Shown piece by piece: positions 1 to 5,592 of a stretch of 5,592 nucleotides of DNA. A program made the translations under genes and the position numbers. Location: NCBI GenBank assembly GCA_900549045.1, contig URNE01000181.1, forward strand, positions 1-5,592, in the 5' to 3' direction. The DNA comes from an uncultured bacterium. Its GTDB lineage: Bacteria; Verrucomicrobiota; Lentisphaeria; Victivallales; UBA1829. Positions within the stretch are counted from its first letter, which is position 1, and each line of letters opens with the position of its first letter. Below the pieces are notes generated by a model. That model saw only the letters and a list, made by a program, of their open reading frames with translations. It was not told the origin of the DNA and ran no database searches.

Positions 1-86
1 GACTTCTCCCGATTCAACACAAAACCTTTTAAATTTATTCCCTTTCACTCAAATTTCAAGTGAGGAAATTCAAAAAACAAGAAAAT
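1..86. other. AT-rich tail after the last gene
   Basis: Composition falls to about 30% GC from a clearly GC-rich coding region. Several weak, mutually exclusive inverted repeats are present, for example AATTTC 52-57 with GAAATT 65-70, and TCACTT 87-92 with AAGTGA 58-63. On the minus strand a TTTTTT run (77-72) comes before these stems rather than after, so no standard Rho-independent terminator can be called. No gene, promoter or repeat element is supported here. Confidence 0.5.
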
Positions 87-1358
87 TCACTTATTGCCGG
101 GCGTCACGAGTCCGCGCAGACGCAGAATCCGCAGGGCTTTGTAATCCCCGCCGCGCGCGGCGCGTTGAAGCCACTCTTCGCCGCGGGTCAGACTCCGCGT
201 CACGCCGCGTCCCTCCAGATAGCGCAGTCCGAGCTCGCACTGCGCGGAGGGATCGTCTTTCTGCGCCGCCTGGGTCAGCCAGTAAACCGCCGCCGAATCA
301 TCCTTGATCAGATCGCCGCGTCCCGCTTCATACATCCGCGCGAGCGCGTGCTGCGCCGGAGCGTACCCCTGCTTTGCCGCAAGGAAAAAGAGACGCGACG
401 CCTCCTGCTCGTCCTTCCCGAAACCGACGCCGTCGAGGAGGAACTCGCCCATCCGGAAGAGCGCCTGGACGTTGCCCTGATCCGCCGCCCGCCTGTACCA
501 CGGAAGCGCGGCAAGAAGATCCGGCTTGCCCCCCGCCGTTCCGGACGCGAGAAACTCCGCATATTTGTACTGCGACTTCGCGTTGCCGCGCTCCGCCGCC
601 AGACGGTACAGGTTCACCGCTTTCGGCATATCCGGGGATACCGCGCGTCCGTATTCGTAACAGAACGCCAGCTTGCCCAGCGACTCCGCGTCGCCGCTCT
701 TCGCAGCCCGCCGCAGAAGCGCAATCATGCCGTCCGGATCGGGCTTTGTGCCGAGTCCGCCGTACTTGCAGTCGGCAAGCATCCGCAACGCTTCCGGCGG
801 CGGATCCTTCCGTGCGGTCATGCGCGTCAGAACGCGGACCGCGTCCGGAAGTTCCTCCGGTTTGTTCCGCTGAAGAAGGAATCGCGCATATTCGAGTTCG
901 GCGGGAACAAATTCCTCTTCCGCCAGAGCTTTCAGCAGAGTCAGACCGTATTCGGGCATCGGGGCGACGGCGGCGCGTTTGTGCGCAGGATCGGCGGGAA
1001 GCCCCGTGATCGTCACCCCGGCGACATGCAGACGCGCCATCTTCACTCCCGCTTCCGCCGCTTTGCGGAACCATTCGACCGCCTCGTGCAGGCTGCGGTC
1101 CGTCCCCTCTCCTTTCAGAAGACAGACGCCGAGGTTGTACATTCCCTCCGGGACGCCGGCTTCCGCCGCCTTGCGGTACCAGTATGCCGCAACGGTCCGG
1201 TCCGCGTGACGCGACGGGGTTCCGCGGAAGTATTCATCCGCAAGTTTCAGCATGGCCTCCGCCTCCCCGCCGAGCGCGGCTTTCCGGAGAGAATCGGACT
1301 CCTGAGCGGCAAGCGGGAAGAAAAGAGAGCAGAAAAGCAGGGAGACGATGCGTTTCAT
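87..1358 (-). CDS. Secreted Sel1-like (TPR-like) repeat protein
   Basis: Sel1 repeats are paired helices of about 36 residues that stack into a superhelix for binding other proteins. This 423-residue protein begins with a signal peptide (MKR, then hydrophobic 4-17, likely cut near LAA-Q at 18/19). C10 is inside the hydrophobic core without a lipobox, so it is probably not a lipoprotein. About ten repeat units follow, spotted by the A-x-x-x-L-G/A...G-x-G...A-x-x-W/Y-(Y/F)-R-x-A-A-x-x-G pattern. Clear units start near 32, 69, 188, 225, 261, 298, 334 and 371; two between about 105 and 187 are degenerate. Sequences such as AAYWYRKAAEAG and AVEWFRKAAEAG are typical. It ends at TGA 89-87, soon after a final half repeat. 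It is last in the cluster and overlaps the 336-residue gene by ATGA. The partner is unknown; a periplasmic scaffold for the adjacent membrane protein is plausible but unproved. Confidence 0.93.
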   Translation of the reverse strand: MKRIVSLLFCSLFFPLAAQESDSLRKAALGGEAEAMLKLADEYFRGTPSRHADRTVAAYWYRKAAEAGVPEGMYNLGVCLLKGEGTDRSLHEAVEWFRKAAEAGVKMARLHVAGVTITGLPADPAHKRAAVAPMPEYGLTLLKALAEEEFVPAELEYARFLLQRNKPEELPDAVRVLTRMTARKDPPPEALRMLADCKYGGLGTKPDPDGMIALLRRAAKSGDAESLGKLAFCYEYGRAVSPDMPKAVNLYRLAAERGNAKSQYKYAEFLASGTAGGKPDLLAALPWYRRAADQGNVQALFRMGEFLLDGVGFGKDEQEASRLFFLAAKQGYAPAQHALARMYEAGRGDLIKDDSAAVYWLTQAAQKDDPSAQCELGLRYLEGRGVTRSLTRGEEWLQRAARGGDYKALRILRLRGLVTPGNK

Positions 1359-2365
1359 TGAGCGCGCTCCGCAAGCTCCTGCATCTGTGCAAGCGCTTCC
1401 TCGCGGAGGAACAGGAGCTCGGCAAGGCGCGCCCGTTCGCGCCGCGCAACCGCGTGCAGCGGCTCCGTCGCAGGAAGACCGCGTCCGGAAAAAAGCGAAA
1501 GGTAAAGATCTAGCGCTTCGGCCTCATCCGCATCAACCGGATAGAAGAAATCGCGAACCAGCATCCGAATCGGACGGAACAGCGAACCGCGTCCGGAAAA
1601 AGCCTCCTTGAAAAGCGTGCCGGGCATGGGTTCGCGCAGGAAAAAACGGTAGCCGTTCAGGCGGATCTTTTCATAGTCGCGCAGAGAATTCATCAGGGCG
1701 CAGCGGAAAACGTTTTCCGACGGAAACGGTTCGGCGAGAAAGAGTTCCAGCACGGAGCGGAACTCTTTCCGGCGGGCGGCGGGAAGTTGATGCGCGCCAA
1801 GTTTCCGTGCGGAATCCGCACAGACCGCAAGATAAAGGACATCGGCGGCATCCGAGTTCAGCATCATCCGGGTGTGAGCACAGAGAACGGCGAAAAATTT
1901 CAGCGCCTTCCCGTATTCACGCTCCTCCGCGGCGGTTTGAATGCCGCGCTGAAGAATCTGATGGAAATCGGAAAACACTCCGGCGGCGGAATCGGCTCCG
2001 CGCAGCGGCGACGCCGTGCCGCCGATCAGCACGCGCAGGTTTTCCGCCAGTTCCGGAATATCCGGATTCTCATTCAATCTGTCGTGAAGCGCCTGAAAGA
2101 GCGCAAGACGCGGCGACGGCATTGCGGAGACCGTTTCCGCGACCATCGGCGCAACGGCGCGGAGACGGCTCCGGAGCGGATACGAATCCGTTTTCCAGGT
2201 TTCCCCATAGCGTCCGCCCGATGGATCCTTCGGACGGGTCGCAAGGTCAACGCAATCTTTTGCAATCAGAAAAACGACGATGAGAAGACACAGGCGCAGA
2301 AGATATTTCCGGGTTCTTCCGCGTCTGGAATCAAGAGCGTCGGTTCTTCGAATCTCCGGCAGCAT
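1355..2365 (-). CDS. Membrane-anchored helical protein, unrecognised
   Basis: I do not recognise this 336-residue protein. The N-terminus is basic (RRGRTRK, 14-20) and runs into one hydrophobic segment at about 21-35 ending before KDCVD. This fits a type II anchor with the N-terminus inside and some 300 residues in the periplasm. There is no clear signal-peptidase site or lipobox. The soluble part looks mostly alpha-helical with many Leu, Ala, Arg and Glu residues and ends in a charged helix (about 303-336) that could form a coiled coil. The pentapeptide FSGRG occurs twice, at 256-260 and 292-296. The start has AAGGAG at 7 bases. It overlaps the upstream gene by 35 bases and the Sel1 gene by 4 (ATGA), so these products are probably made together. 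An envelope role with the Sel1 protein is possible but only inferred from neighbourhood and topology. Confidence 0.85.
   Translation of the reverse strand: MLPEIRRTDALDSRRGRTRKYLLRLCLLIVVFLIAKDCVDLATRPKDPSGGRYGETWKTDSYPLRSRLRAVAPMVAETVSAMPSPRLALFQALHDRLNENPDIPELAENLRVLIGGTASPLRGADSAAGVFSDFHQILQRGIQTAAEEREYGKALKFFAVLCAHTRMMLNSDAADVLYLAVCADSARKLGAHQLPAARRKEFRSVLELFLAEPFPSENVFRCALMNSLRDYEKIRLNGYRFFLREPMPGTLFKEAFSGRGSLFRPIRMLVRDFFYPVDADEAEALDLYLSLFSGRGLPATEPLHAVARRERARLAELLFLREEALAQMQELAERAQ
1367..1370 (-). promoter_or_regulatory. Ribosome binding site of the Sel1-repeat gene
   Basis: GGAG on the minus strand lies 8 bases before ATG 1358-1356, inside the last codons of the preceding gene. With the ATGA stop/start overlap it suggests both direct and coupled initiation. 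Confidence 0.65.
1478..1601 (-). repeat. In-frame 16-bp direct repeat, 108 bases apart
   Basis: Plus-strand bases 1478-1493 and 1586-1601 are identical (ACCGCGTCCGGAAAAA). Both sit in the same reading frame and encode FSGRG, 36 codons apart, in the 336-residue protein. The flanking protein sequence is not obviously duplicated. Confidence 0.7.
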
Positions 2366-2624
2366 CCTGCGGCTCCTTCTCCATTATGGTTTGAGCGTCG
2401 ATGACTTCCGCTTCAATCGTATCGTCATCGCAGTGCGGAACGGCGCGTTCCGGCTCCGGAGCGCGGTTCCGGAGCGGGGACGCCGTGTAAATGAAACTCC
2501 GTGCAAGGCCGAGCCGCCCCGTCAGCCAGAGCACGATGAATATCGCCGCCGCAATCGGGAAGCAGCAGATAATCAGCACCAGAATGATGAGAAGCCGGAA
2601 AACGAATGCAAGCGGGTTGTTCAT
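2331..2624 (-). CDS. Small single-pass membrane protein, unrecognised
   Basis: I do not recognise this 97-residue protein. A short N-terminus (MNNPLAFVFR) leads into one long hydrophobic segment at about 11-35, rich in Ile, Leu, Val and Ala with a Cys-Cys at 20-21, followed by Gly-Arg. It is probably a single membrane helix, or a tight hairpin around P23. The rest is soluble: a short basic stretch (R52, R54, R60), an acidic patch (DDD at 66-68, E71, E73, D76) and a polar end. The start follows the pcnB stop after one base (TGAGATG) and has its own AAGGGGG ribosome binding site. The end overlaps the next gene by 35 bases. The coding call rests on the membrane segment, ribosome binding site and tight packing; no homologue comes to mind. 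Confidence 0.75.
   Translation of the reverse strand: MNNPLAFVFRLLIILVLIICCFPIAAAIFIVLWLTGRLGLARSFIYTASPLRNRAPEPERAVPHCDDDTIEAEVIDAQTIMEKEPQDAAGDSKNRRS
2373..2378 (-). promoter_or_regulatory. Ribosome binding site of the 336-residue protein
   Basis: AAGGAG on the minus strand lies 7 bases before ATG 2365-2363, within the 3' end of the 97-residue gene. It is among the strongest Shine-Dalgarno sequences in the window and supports the 35-base gene overlap as real. Confidence 0.8.
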
Positions 2625-2625
2625 C

Positions 2626-3855
2626 TCACCGCCCCCTTGTGCGCGGACGGCGCGGACGGCGGCGCGACGGTTTGCGGTTCGGGTCGCCCTTCGGCCAGAA
2701 CTGCTCGAATTCGCCGCAATGCGCATGAACCGTGTTGTGAATCACCGCAAGCTCCCGCGCATGGGAATAACCGGGATGCGCCTTGAGACGTTCGCGGTTC
2801 TCCGTCGTTTCATTCAGGAACTTCGGCTGAAGCAGGAGCGTGCGGACCGCAGCGGCGACGGCGCGTCTGGTCGGCGTGCGCGGATAGAGAGCGCGGTTGA
2901 TCGCGTGCTTCAGCTCCTCTTCGACTCCCGGGAGATAAGCGACGAGACGCCCTTTGTTCACGAACTGTTTTTCCGCGAACGGGAGCACGATCAGCGACAT
3001 GGCGAGCGAGATGCTTTCCCGGTATTCGCCCTTGCGGATGCGCTCGTTCCGGACTTTCCAGAGTTCGCGCATGTGCGCGGTATCCGGATCATTCCAGCGA
3101 GCATTGATTGCGGGCAGGAAATATTCCAGAAAACCGTACTCGTGGAACGTTTCGAGAACGCGGTCCCCGTAAGGACTCTTCAGGATTTTTTCGAGCTCCA
3201 GCGTCATGCGCGAATCGGAGGCAAGGCGGATCAGCGGCATGGTCGAGCGCACGGCCGTCTCGGTCTCCGGCTCCATGCGGAAGCCGTACTGACCGACAAG
3301 TTTCAGCGCGCGGAGAATGCGGACGGGGTCCTCCTCAAGACGCGTCACGGGGTCGCCGATGATGCGGACGATTCCGTCGCGGATGTCGTCGAGCCCGTGT
3401 CCGGTGTAATCATGAATCCGGTCGTTGACGGGATCGTAGAAGAGCGCGTTGACCGTGAAGTCTCTGCGCCAGGCGTCCTCCTGAACGGTTCCGAATTCGT
3501 TGTCGCGGAAAATCATGTTTTCGGGCGCGGCGGCGCGCTTGGCGGGATTCATCTTCTCCGGAGCGGACGCATTGTGTTCGGGCTTCTTGCGGAAGGTGCT
3601 GATCTCCAGAATCTCCTTGCCGAGGTAGAGATGAACCAGACGGAAGCGGCGTCCGATGATCATGCAGCGCTGCTTCCTGAAAACCTTTTTCACCTCTTCG
3701 GGCGTGGCGGATGTGGAAATATCATAATCCTTCGGCTGCCGGTCCAGCAGGAAATCGCGGACGGCGCCGCCCACGATGTAGGCTTCATAACCAGCATTCT
3801 GCAGGGCGGCGACGATGTCCGTCACGTATTTTTCGATCTTGGGTTTGATGGTCAT
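2626..3855 (-). CDS. pcnB: Class II nucleotidyltransferase, PcnB-type poly(A) polymerase (CCA-adding relative)
   Basis: PcnB adds 3' poly(A) tails that promote RNA decay; close relatives add CCA to tRNA. The head domain has IVGGAVRD at 27-34, then KDYDIST at 42-48, whose D43 and D45 form the metal-binding DxD. The stretch IIGRRFRLVHLYLG (66-79) followed by EISTFR (84-89) resembles the poly(A)-polymerase signature more than the CCA one. Further on are RDNEFGTVQEDAWRRDFTVN (117-136), the DY-G-DDIRDG region (149-161) and EEDPVRILRA (174-183) of the neck. The C-terminal third is helical and ends in an Arg/Pro-rich tail (about 393-409), as in E. coli PcnB. At 409 residues it is somewhat shorter than E. 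coli PcnB (about 465). Its ATG overlaps the nadB stop (ATGA, 3852-3855), and no Shine-Dalgarno is seen before it, so coupled re-initiation is likely. The fold and family are clear; poly(A) versus CCA activity is inferred. Confidence 0.92.
   Translation of the reverse strand: MTIKPKIEKYVTDIVAALQNAGYEAYIVGGAVRDFLLDRQPKDYDISTSATPEEVKKVFRKQRCMIIGRRFRLVHLYLGKEILEISTFRKKPEHNASAPEKMNPAKRAAAPENMIFRDNEFGTVQEDAWRRDFTVNALFYDPVNDRIHDYTGHGLDDIRDGIVRIIGDPVTRLEEDPVRILRALKLVGQYGFRMEPETETAVRSTMPLIRLASDSRMTLELEKILKSPYGDRVLETFHEYGFLEYFLPAINARWNDPDTAHMRELWKVRNERIRKGEYRESISLAMSLIVLPFAEKQFVNKGRLVAYLPGVEEELKHAINRALYPRTPTRRAVAAAVRTLLLQPKFLNETTENRERLKAHPGYSHARELAVIHNTVHAHCGEFEQFWPKGDPNRKPSRRRPRRPRTRGR
2632..2638 (-). 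promoter_or_regulatory. Ribosome binding site of the 97-residue membrane protein
   Basis: AAGGGGG on the minus strand lies 7 bases before ATG 2624-2622, inside the last codons of pcnB. It supports the 97-residue start over a longer reading from 2726, which would add only Arg/Ser-rich out-of-frame pcnB sequence. Confidence 0.65.
2641..2658 (-). repeat. Two tandem 9-bp copies in the PcnB Arg-rich tail
   Basis: The plus-strand unit GCGCGGACG occurs twice without mismatch and encodes the RRP/PRR low-complexity run at PcnB residues 400-405. The period is a multiple of three, so copies can be gained or lost without a frameshift. A basic tail is known in PcnB proteins and probably binds RNA. Confidence 0.7.
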
Positions 3856-5513
3856 TGTCTGAAAGGCTTGGTGATGATGGTGTCAACGCCGTCAAGCGAG
3901 GGATCGCGGTCGGGATAATCCGCGTTGCAGTGCAGGCCGCGGCTCTCCTTGCGGGACATGGCGGAATCGATGATGAGCTCCGCAACGGTCGTGATGTTGC
4001 GCAGTTCCACAAGCTCCTTGGTGATGTGGAAATCCCAGTAGTACTTGTCGATCTCTTCGCGGATGTTCGTCACGCGGCGTTTGGCGCGCTCCAGACGCTT
4101 GTTCGTGCGGACTATGCCGACGTAGTCCCACATGAAGCGGCGGATCTCGTCCCAGTTGTGCGCAAGAACGACCTGTTCATCGGAGTCGGTGGCGTTTCCG
4201 CGCGACCAGTCGGGAATGACGCCGTTCGGGCGCGTCGCTTTGAGTTCGGAGGCGTGCTCCATGATATGCTTCGCGGCGAAATCGGGAACGACGAGCGCCT
4301 CGAGCAGGCTGTTGCTCGCCAGACGGTTCGCGCCGTGGAGCCCGGTGCAGCCGCTCTCGCCGACCACATAGAGTCCTGGAATGCCGGTGTAGCCGTTGAT
4401 GTCGGTCTTGACGCCGCCGCAGCTGTAGTGCGCCGCGGGAACAACGGGGATCGGCTGTCTGGACATGTCGATCCCGGCGTCCATGCACTGCGCGAAAATT
4501 TTCGGGAAGCGCTTTTCGAGAAATTCGCGGTCCAGCATCGTCATGTCGAGATACGCGCAGTGGAGTCCGCGAACTTTGAGTTCGTTGTCAATCGCGCGGG
4601 CGACGACGTCGCGCGGCGCGAGGCTCGCCATCTCATGGTATTTTTCCATGAACGTGACGAGCTTTCCGGAAGAATCTTTCACCTTGAGGACGCCGCCCTC
4701 GCCGCGCAGAGCTTCGCTGATAAGGAAGGAGTTGACTTTCGGATGATACAGCAGCGTCGGGTGGAACTGGAGGAACTCCATGTTGGCGATCGGCGCATGA
4801 GCGCGGTAGCACATGGCGACTCCGCTTCCGCACGCCGCATCCGAGTTGCTGGTGTAGAGATAGACTTTTCCGCAGCCGCCGGTCGCGACGGTCACCGTAT
4901 CCGAAACGATCGTTTTGACGAATCCGGTTTCCACATCAAGCACGTACGCGCCCAGACAGTGGTTTTCGCCCATCCAGCCGAGACGCCACGAGGTGATGAG
5001 GTCGATCGCAGAGTGGTTTTCGAGAATGTCGATCTTCTCATTCGCGCGGGCGGCGGCGAGCAGGGTGTTGTGAACAGCTTCGCCGGTGATATCGCCGGCA
5101 TGGATGACGCGGCGCTTGTGATGCCCGCCTTCACGGCCGAGGTGAAACTCGTCGCGCTTCTTCTCTTCGTTGTTTTCGCCGATCTCGCCGCGGGTGGTGA
5201 AATGCGTTCCGAGCTCCATCAGCCACTGAATCTTCTCCGGCCCGGCTTCCACGATTCCGCGGACGTTGACCGCATTGCAGAGGTGGTCGCCCGCCGCGAG
5301 TGTATCGGCGATATGCTCGTCAAAGGTGTCGCCCTTGTCCAGCACGCACGCAATGCCCCCCTGCGCGAGACGGGAGTTGCAGATTTCCGCCTTGCCTTTG
5401 CAGACAACGCAGATGCGCCCGTTCGATTTTTCCGCAAGCATCAGAGCGGCGGTGAGTCCGGCTACGCCTCCGCCGATAATCAGATGATCGTATTGAATGG
5501 TTTTGTCTTTCAC
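3852..5513 (-). CDS. nadB: L-aspartate oxidase (NadB)
   Basis: This is a cytoplasmic flavoenzyme that oxidises L-aspartate to iminoaspartate, using O2 or fumarate as electron acceptor. Quinolinate synthase NadA then uses the product in de novo NAD synthesis. The 553 residues are close to the family's usual ~540. The FAD dinucleotide-binding motif GGGVAG is at 14-19 and LAQGGIA at 49-55. The REGGH motif is at 127-131 (E128), QFHPT at 249-253 (H251), EALRGEG at 267-273, LAPRD at 298-302 (R301), AAHYSCGG at 360-367 (H362), GANRLASNS at 394-402 (R397), and the C-terminal RKESRGLH signature at 521-528. These align with E. coli E121, H244, R290, H351 and R386 as I recall them; T259 is replaced by Ser (S266), a mild change. 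A charged loop at 109-122 precedes REGGH. Both the FAD/capping fold and the helical C-terminal domain appear intact. It starts with GTG behind a good ribosome binding site, and its TGA overlaps the pcnB ATG. nadA and nadC are not in the window. Confidence 0.97.
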   Translation of the reverse strand: MKDKTIQYDHLIIGGGVAGLTAALMLAEKSNGRICVVCKGKAEICNSRLAQGGIACVLDKGDTFDEHIADTLAAGDHLCNAVNVRGIVEAGPEKIQWLMELGTHFTTRGEIGENNEEKKRDEFHLGREGGHHKRRVIHAGDITGEAVHNTLLAAARANEKIDILENHSAIDLITSWRLGWMGENHCLGAYVLDVETGFVKTIVSDTVTVATGGCGKVYLYTSNSDAACGSGVAMCYRAHAPIANMEFLQFHPTLLYHPKVNSFLISEALRGEGGVLKVKDSSGKLVTFMEKYHEMASLAPRDVVARAIDNELKVRGLHCAYLDMTMLDREFLEKRFPKIFAQCMDAGIDMSRQPIPVVPAAHYSCGGVKTDINGYTGIPGLYVVGESGCTGLHGANRLASNSLLEALVVPDFAAKHIMEHASELKATRPNGVIPDWSRGNATDSDEQVVLAHNWDEIRRFMWDYVGIVRTNKRLERAKRRVTNIREEIDKYYWDFHITKELVELRNITTVAELIIDSAMSRKESRGLHCNADYPDRDPSLDGVDTIITKPFRQ

Positions 5514-5520
5514 TGTCAGA

Positions 5521-5525
5521 CTCCT
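5521..5525 (-). promoter_or_regulatory. nadB ribosome binding site (decides a GTG start)
   Basis: AGGAG on the minus strand lies 7 bases before GTG at 5513-5511. Reading upstream in the same frame to the stop at 5585-5583 there is no ATG, so the GTG is the best start. It places the FAD-binding GGGVAG motif at residue 14, where NadB proteins normally have it. Confidence 0.85.
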
Positions 5526-5532
5526 CGTATTC

Positions 5533-5584
5533 GACAGAGCTGACGAATAGACAGCGCATCCGCTGCCGATTCTTGAACTCTGTC
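5533..5584 (-). promoter_or_regulatory. Long imperfect hairpin in the nadB leader
   Basis: Base i pairs with base 11117-i throughout. The outer arms (5578-5584 with 5533-5539) are a perfect 7-bp inverted repeat. The inner arms (5561-5565 with 5552-5556) are a perfect 5-bp repeat closing a GATG loop at 5557-5560. Of the 12 positions between them, 7 are Watson-Crick and 2 are G-U when read as minus-strand RNA, leaving single mismatches at 5542/5575, 5544/5573 and 5549/5568. On the plus strand the two G-U positions would be C/A clashes, so the fold favours the nadB-sense RNA. No U-run follows the stem, so it is not a standard intrinsic terminator. It stops 7 bases before the nadB ribosome binding site, so it may tune translation, protect the mRNA 5' end, or be a DNA dyad for a regulator. 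It matches no RNA family I recognise. The structure is seen directly; the function is inference. Confidence 0.6.
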
Positions 5585-5592
5585 ACAGGGTT

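Larger units (their letters stand above)
87..5513 (-). other. Probable five-gene operon
   Basis: All five genes share a strand and are separated by at most one base, with ATGA overlaps at 3852-3855 and 1355-1358 and a 35-base overlap at 2331-2365. No internal gap could hold a separate promoter outside coding sequence. A promoter in front of nadB must lie in or beyond the leader; I found no convincing -35/-10 pair in 5514-5592. Confidence 0.75.

Noticed and set aside
43..70. Rho-independent terminator after the Sel1 gene
   Set aside because: The stems are short and AT-rich, alternative pairings compete, and the T-run lies on the wrong side for minus-strand transcription.
60..1361. 433-codon plus-strand open frame opposite the Sel1 gene
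   Set aside because: The minus strand carries a signal peptide and regular Sel1 repeats; the plus frame is Arg-rich and has no recognisable motif.
2331..2726. Longer 131-residue version of the small membrane protein
   Set aside because: The extra 34 residues lie wholly inside pcnB and are Ser/Arg-rich shadow sequence; the ATG at 2624 has a ribosome binding site and sits right after the pcnB stop.
2491..3918. 475-codon plus-strand open frame opposite pcnB
   Set aside because: It is the antisense of a clear nucleotidyltransferase, shows Arg/Ala-rich low-complexity sequence, and runs across three real gene boundaries.
3855..5543. Very long open frame on the plus strand opposite nadB (562 codons)
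   Set aside because: nadB on the other strand has all its family motifs; long antisense frames are expected from GC-biased codon use, and this one has no recognisable domain.
5320..5586. Possible upstream ORF starting in the nadB leader and overlapping nadB out of frame
   Set aside because: No ribosome binding site precedes its GTG, and its product is a shifted reading of nadB. It passes through the hairpin, but nothing shows it is translated.
5514..5592. Sigma-70 promoter for nadB
   Set aside because: Candidates such as TTCAAG with a poor -10 at 17 bases do not match well enough, and the window ends here.
1..5592. CRISPR array, insertion sequence, tRNA or phage genes
   Set aside because: I found no regularly spaced repeats, transposase motifs, terminal inverted repeats, tRNA-like folds or phage-type proteins.

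Overview
The window reads as one compact, single-direction gene cluster. Five genes lie head to tail on the minus strand, from nadB at the high-coordinate end to a secreted Sel1-repeat protein at the low-coordinate end. Coding sequence is GC-rich and almost continuous between 87 and 5513. Only the two ends are non-coding: a 79-base leader before nadB and an 86-base AT-rich tail after the last gene. Junctions are a 4-base ATGA overlap (nadB/pcnB), a 1-base gap, a 35-base overlap and another 4-base ATGA overlap. This looks like a co-transcribed, partly translationally coupled operon.

In transcription order: (1) nadB, L-aspartate oxidase, the first enzyme of de novo NAD synthesis; (2) a class II nucleotidyltransferase of the PcnB type (poly(A) polymerase or CCA-adding relative) with an Arg-rich tail; (3) an unrecognised 97-residue small membrane protein; (4) an unrecognised 336-residue protein with one N-terminal membrane anchor and a large helical, probably periplasmic, part; (5) a 423-residue protein with a signal peptide and about ten Sel1 (TPR-like) repeats. 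The first two are cytoplasmic housekeeping enzymes. The last three all carry membrane or export signals and may form a small envelope module; that link is inference from adjacency and topology only.

The most striking unexplained structure is in the nadB leader. Positions 5533-5584 form a long imperfect hairpin: 24 base-pair positions around a 4-base loop, with 19 Watson-Crick pairs, 2 G-U pairs in the minus-strand RNA and only 3 mismatches. It ends 7 bases before the AGGAG ribosome binding site that sets nadB's GTG start. No recognised RNA family, mobile element, CRISPR array, tRNA or rRNA is visible.

The organism is probably a Gram-negative bacterium (signal peptide plus membrane-anchored proteins, PcnB-type enzyme, Sel1 repeats, high-GC genes beside AT-rich spacer). 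A member of the PVC group such as Lentisphaerota/Verrucomicrobiota is a guess from general flavour, not something this sequence proves.
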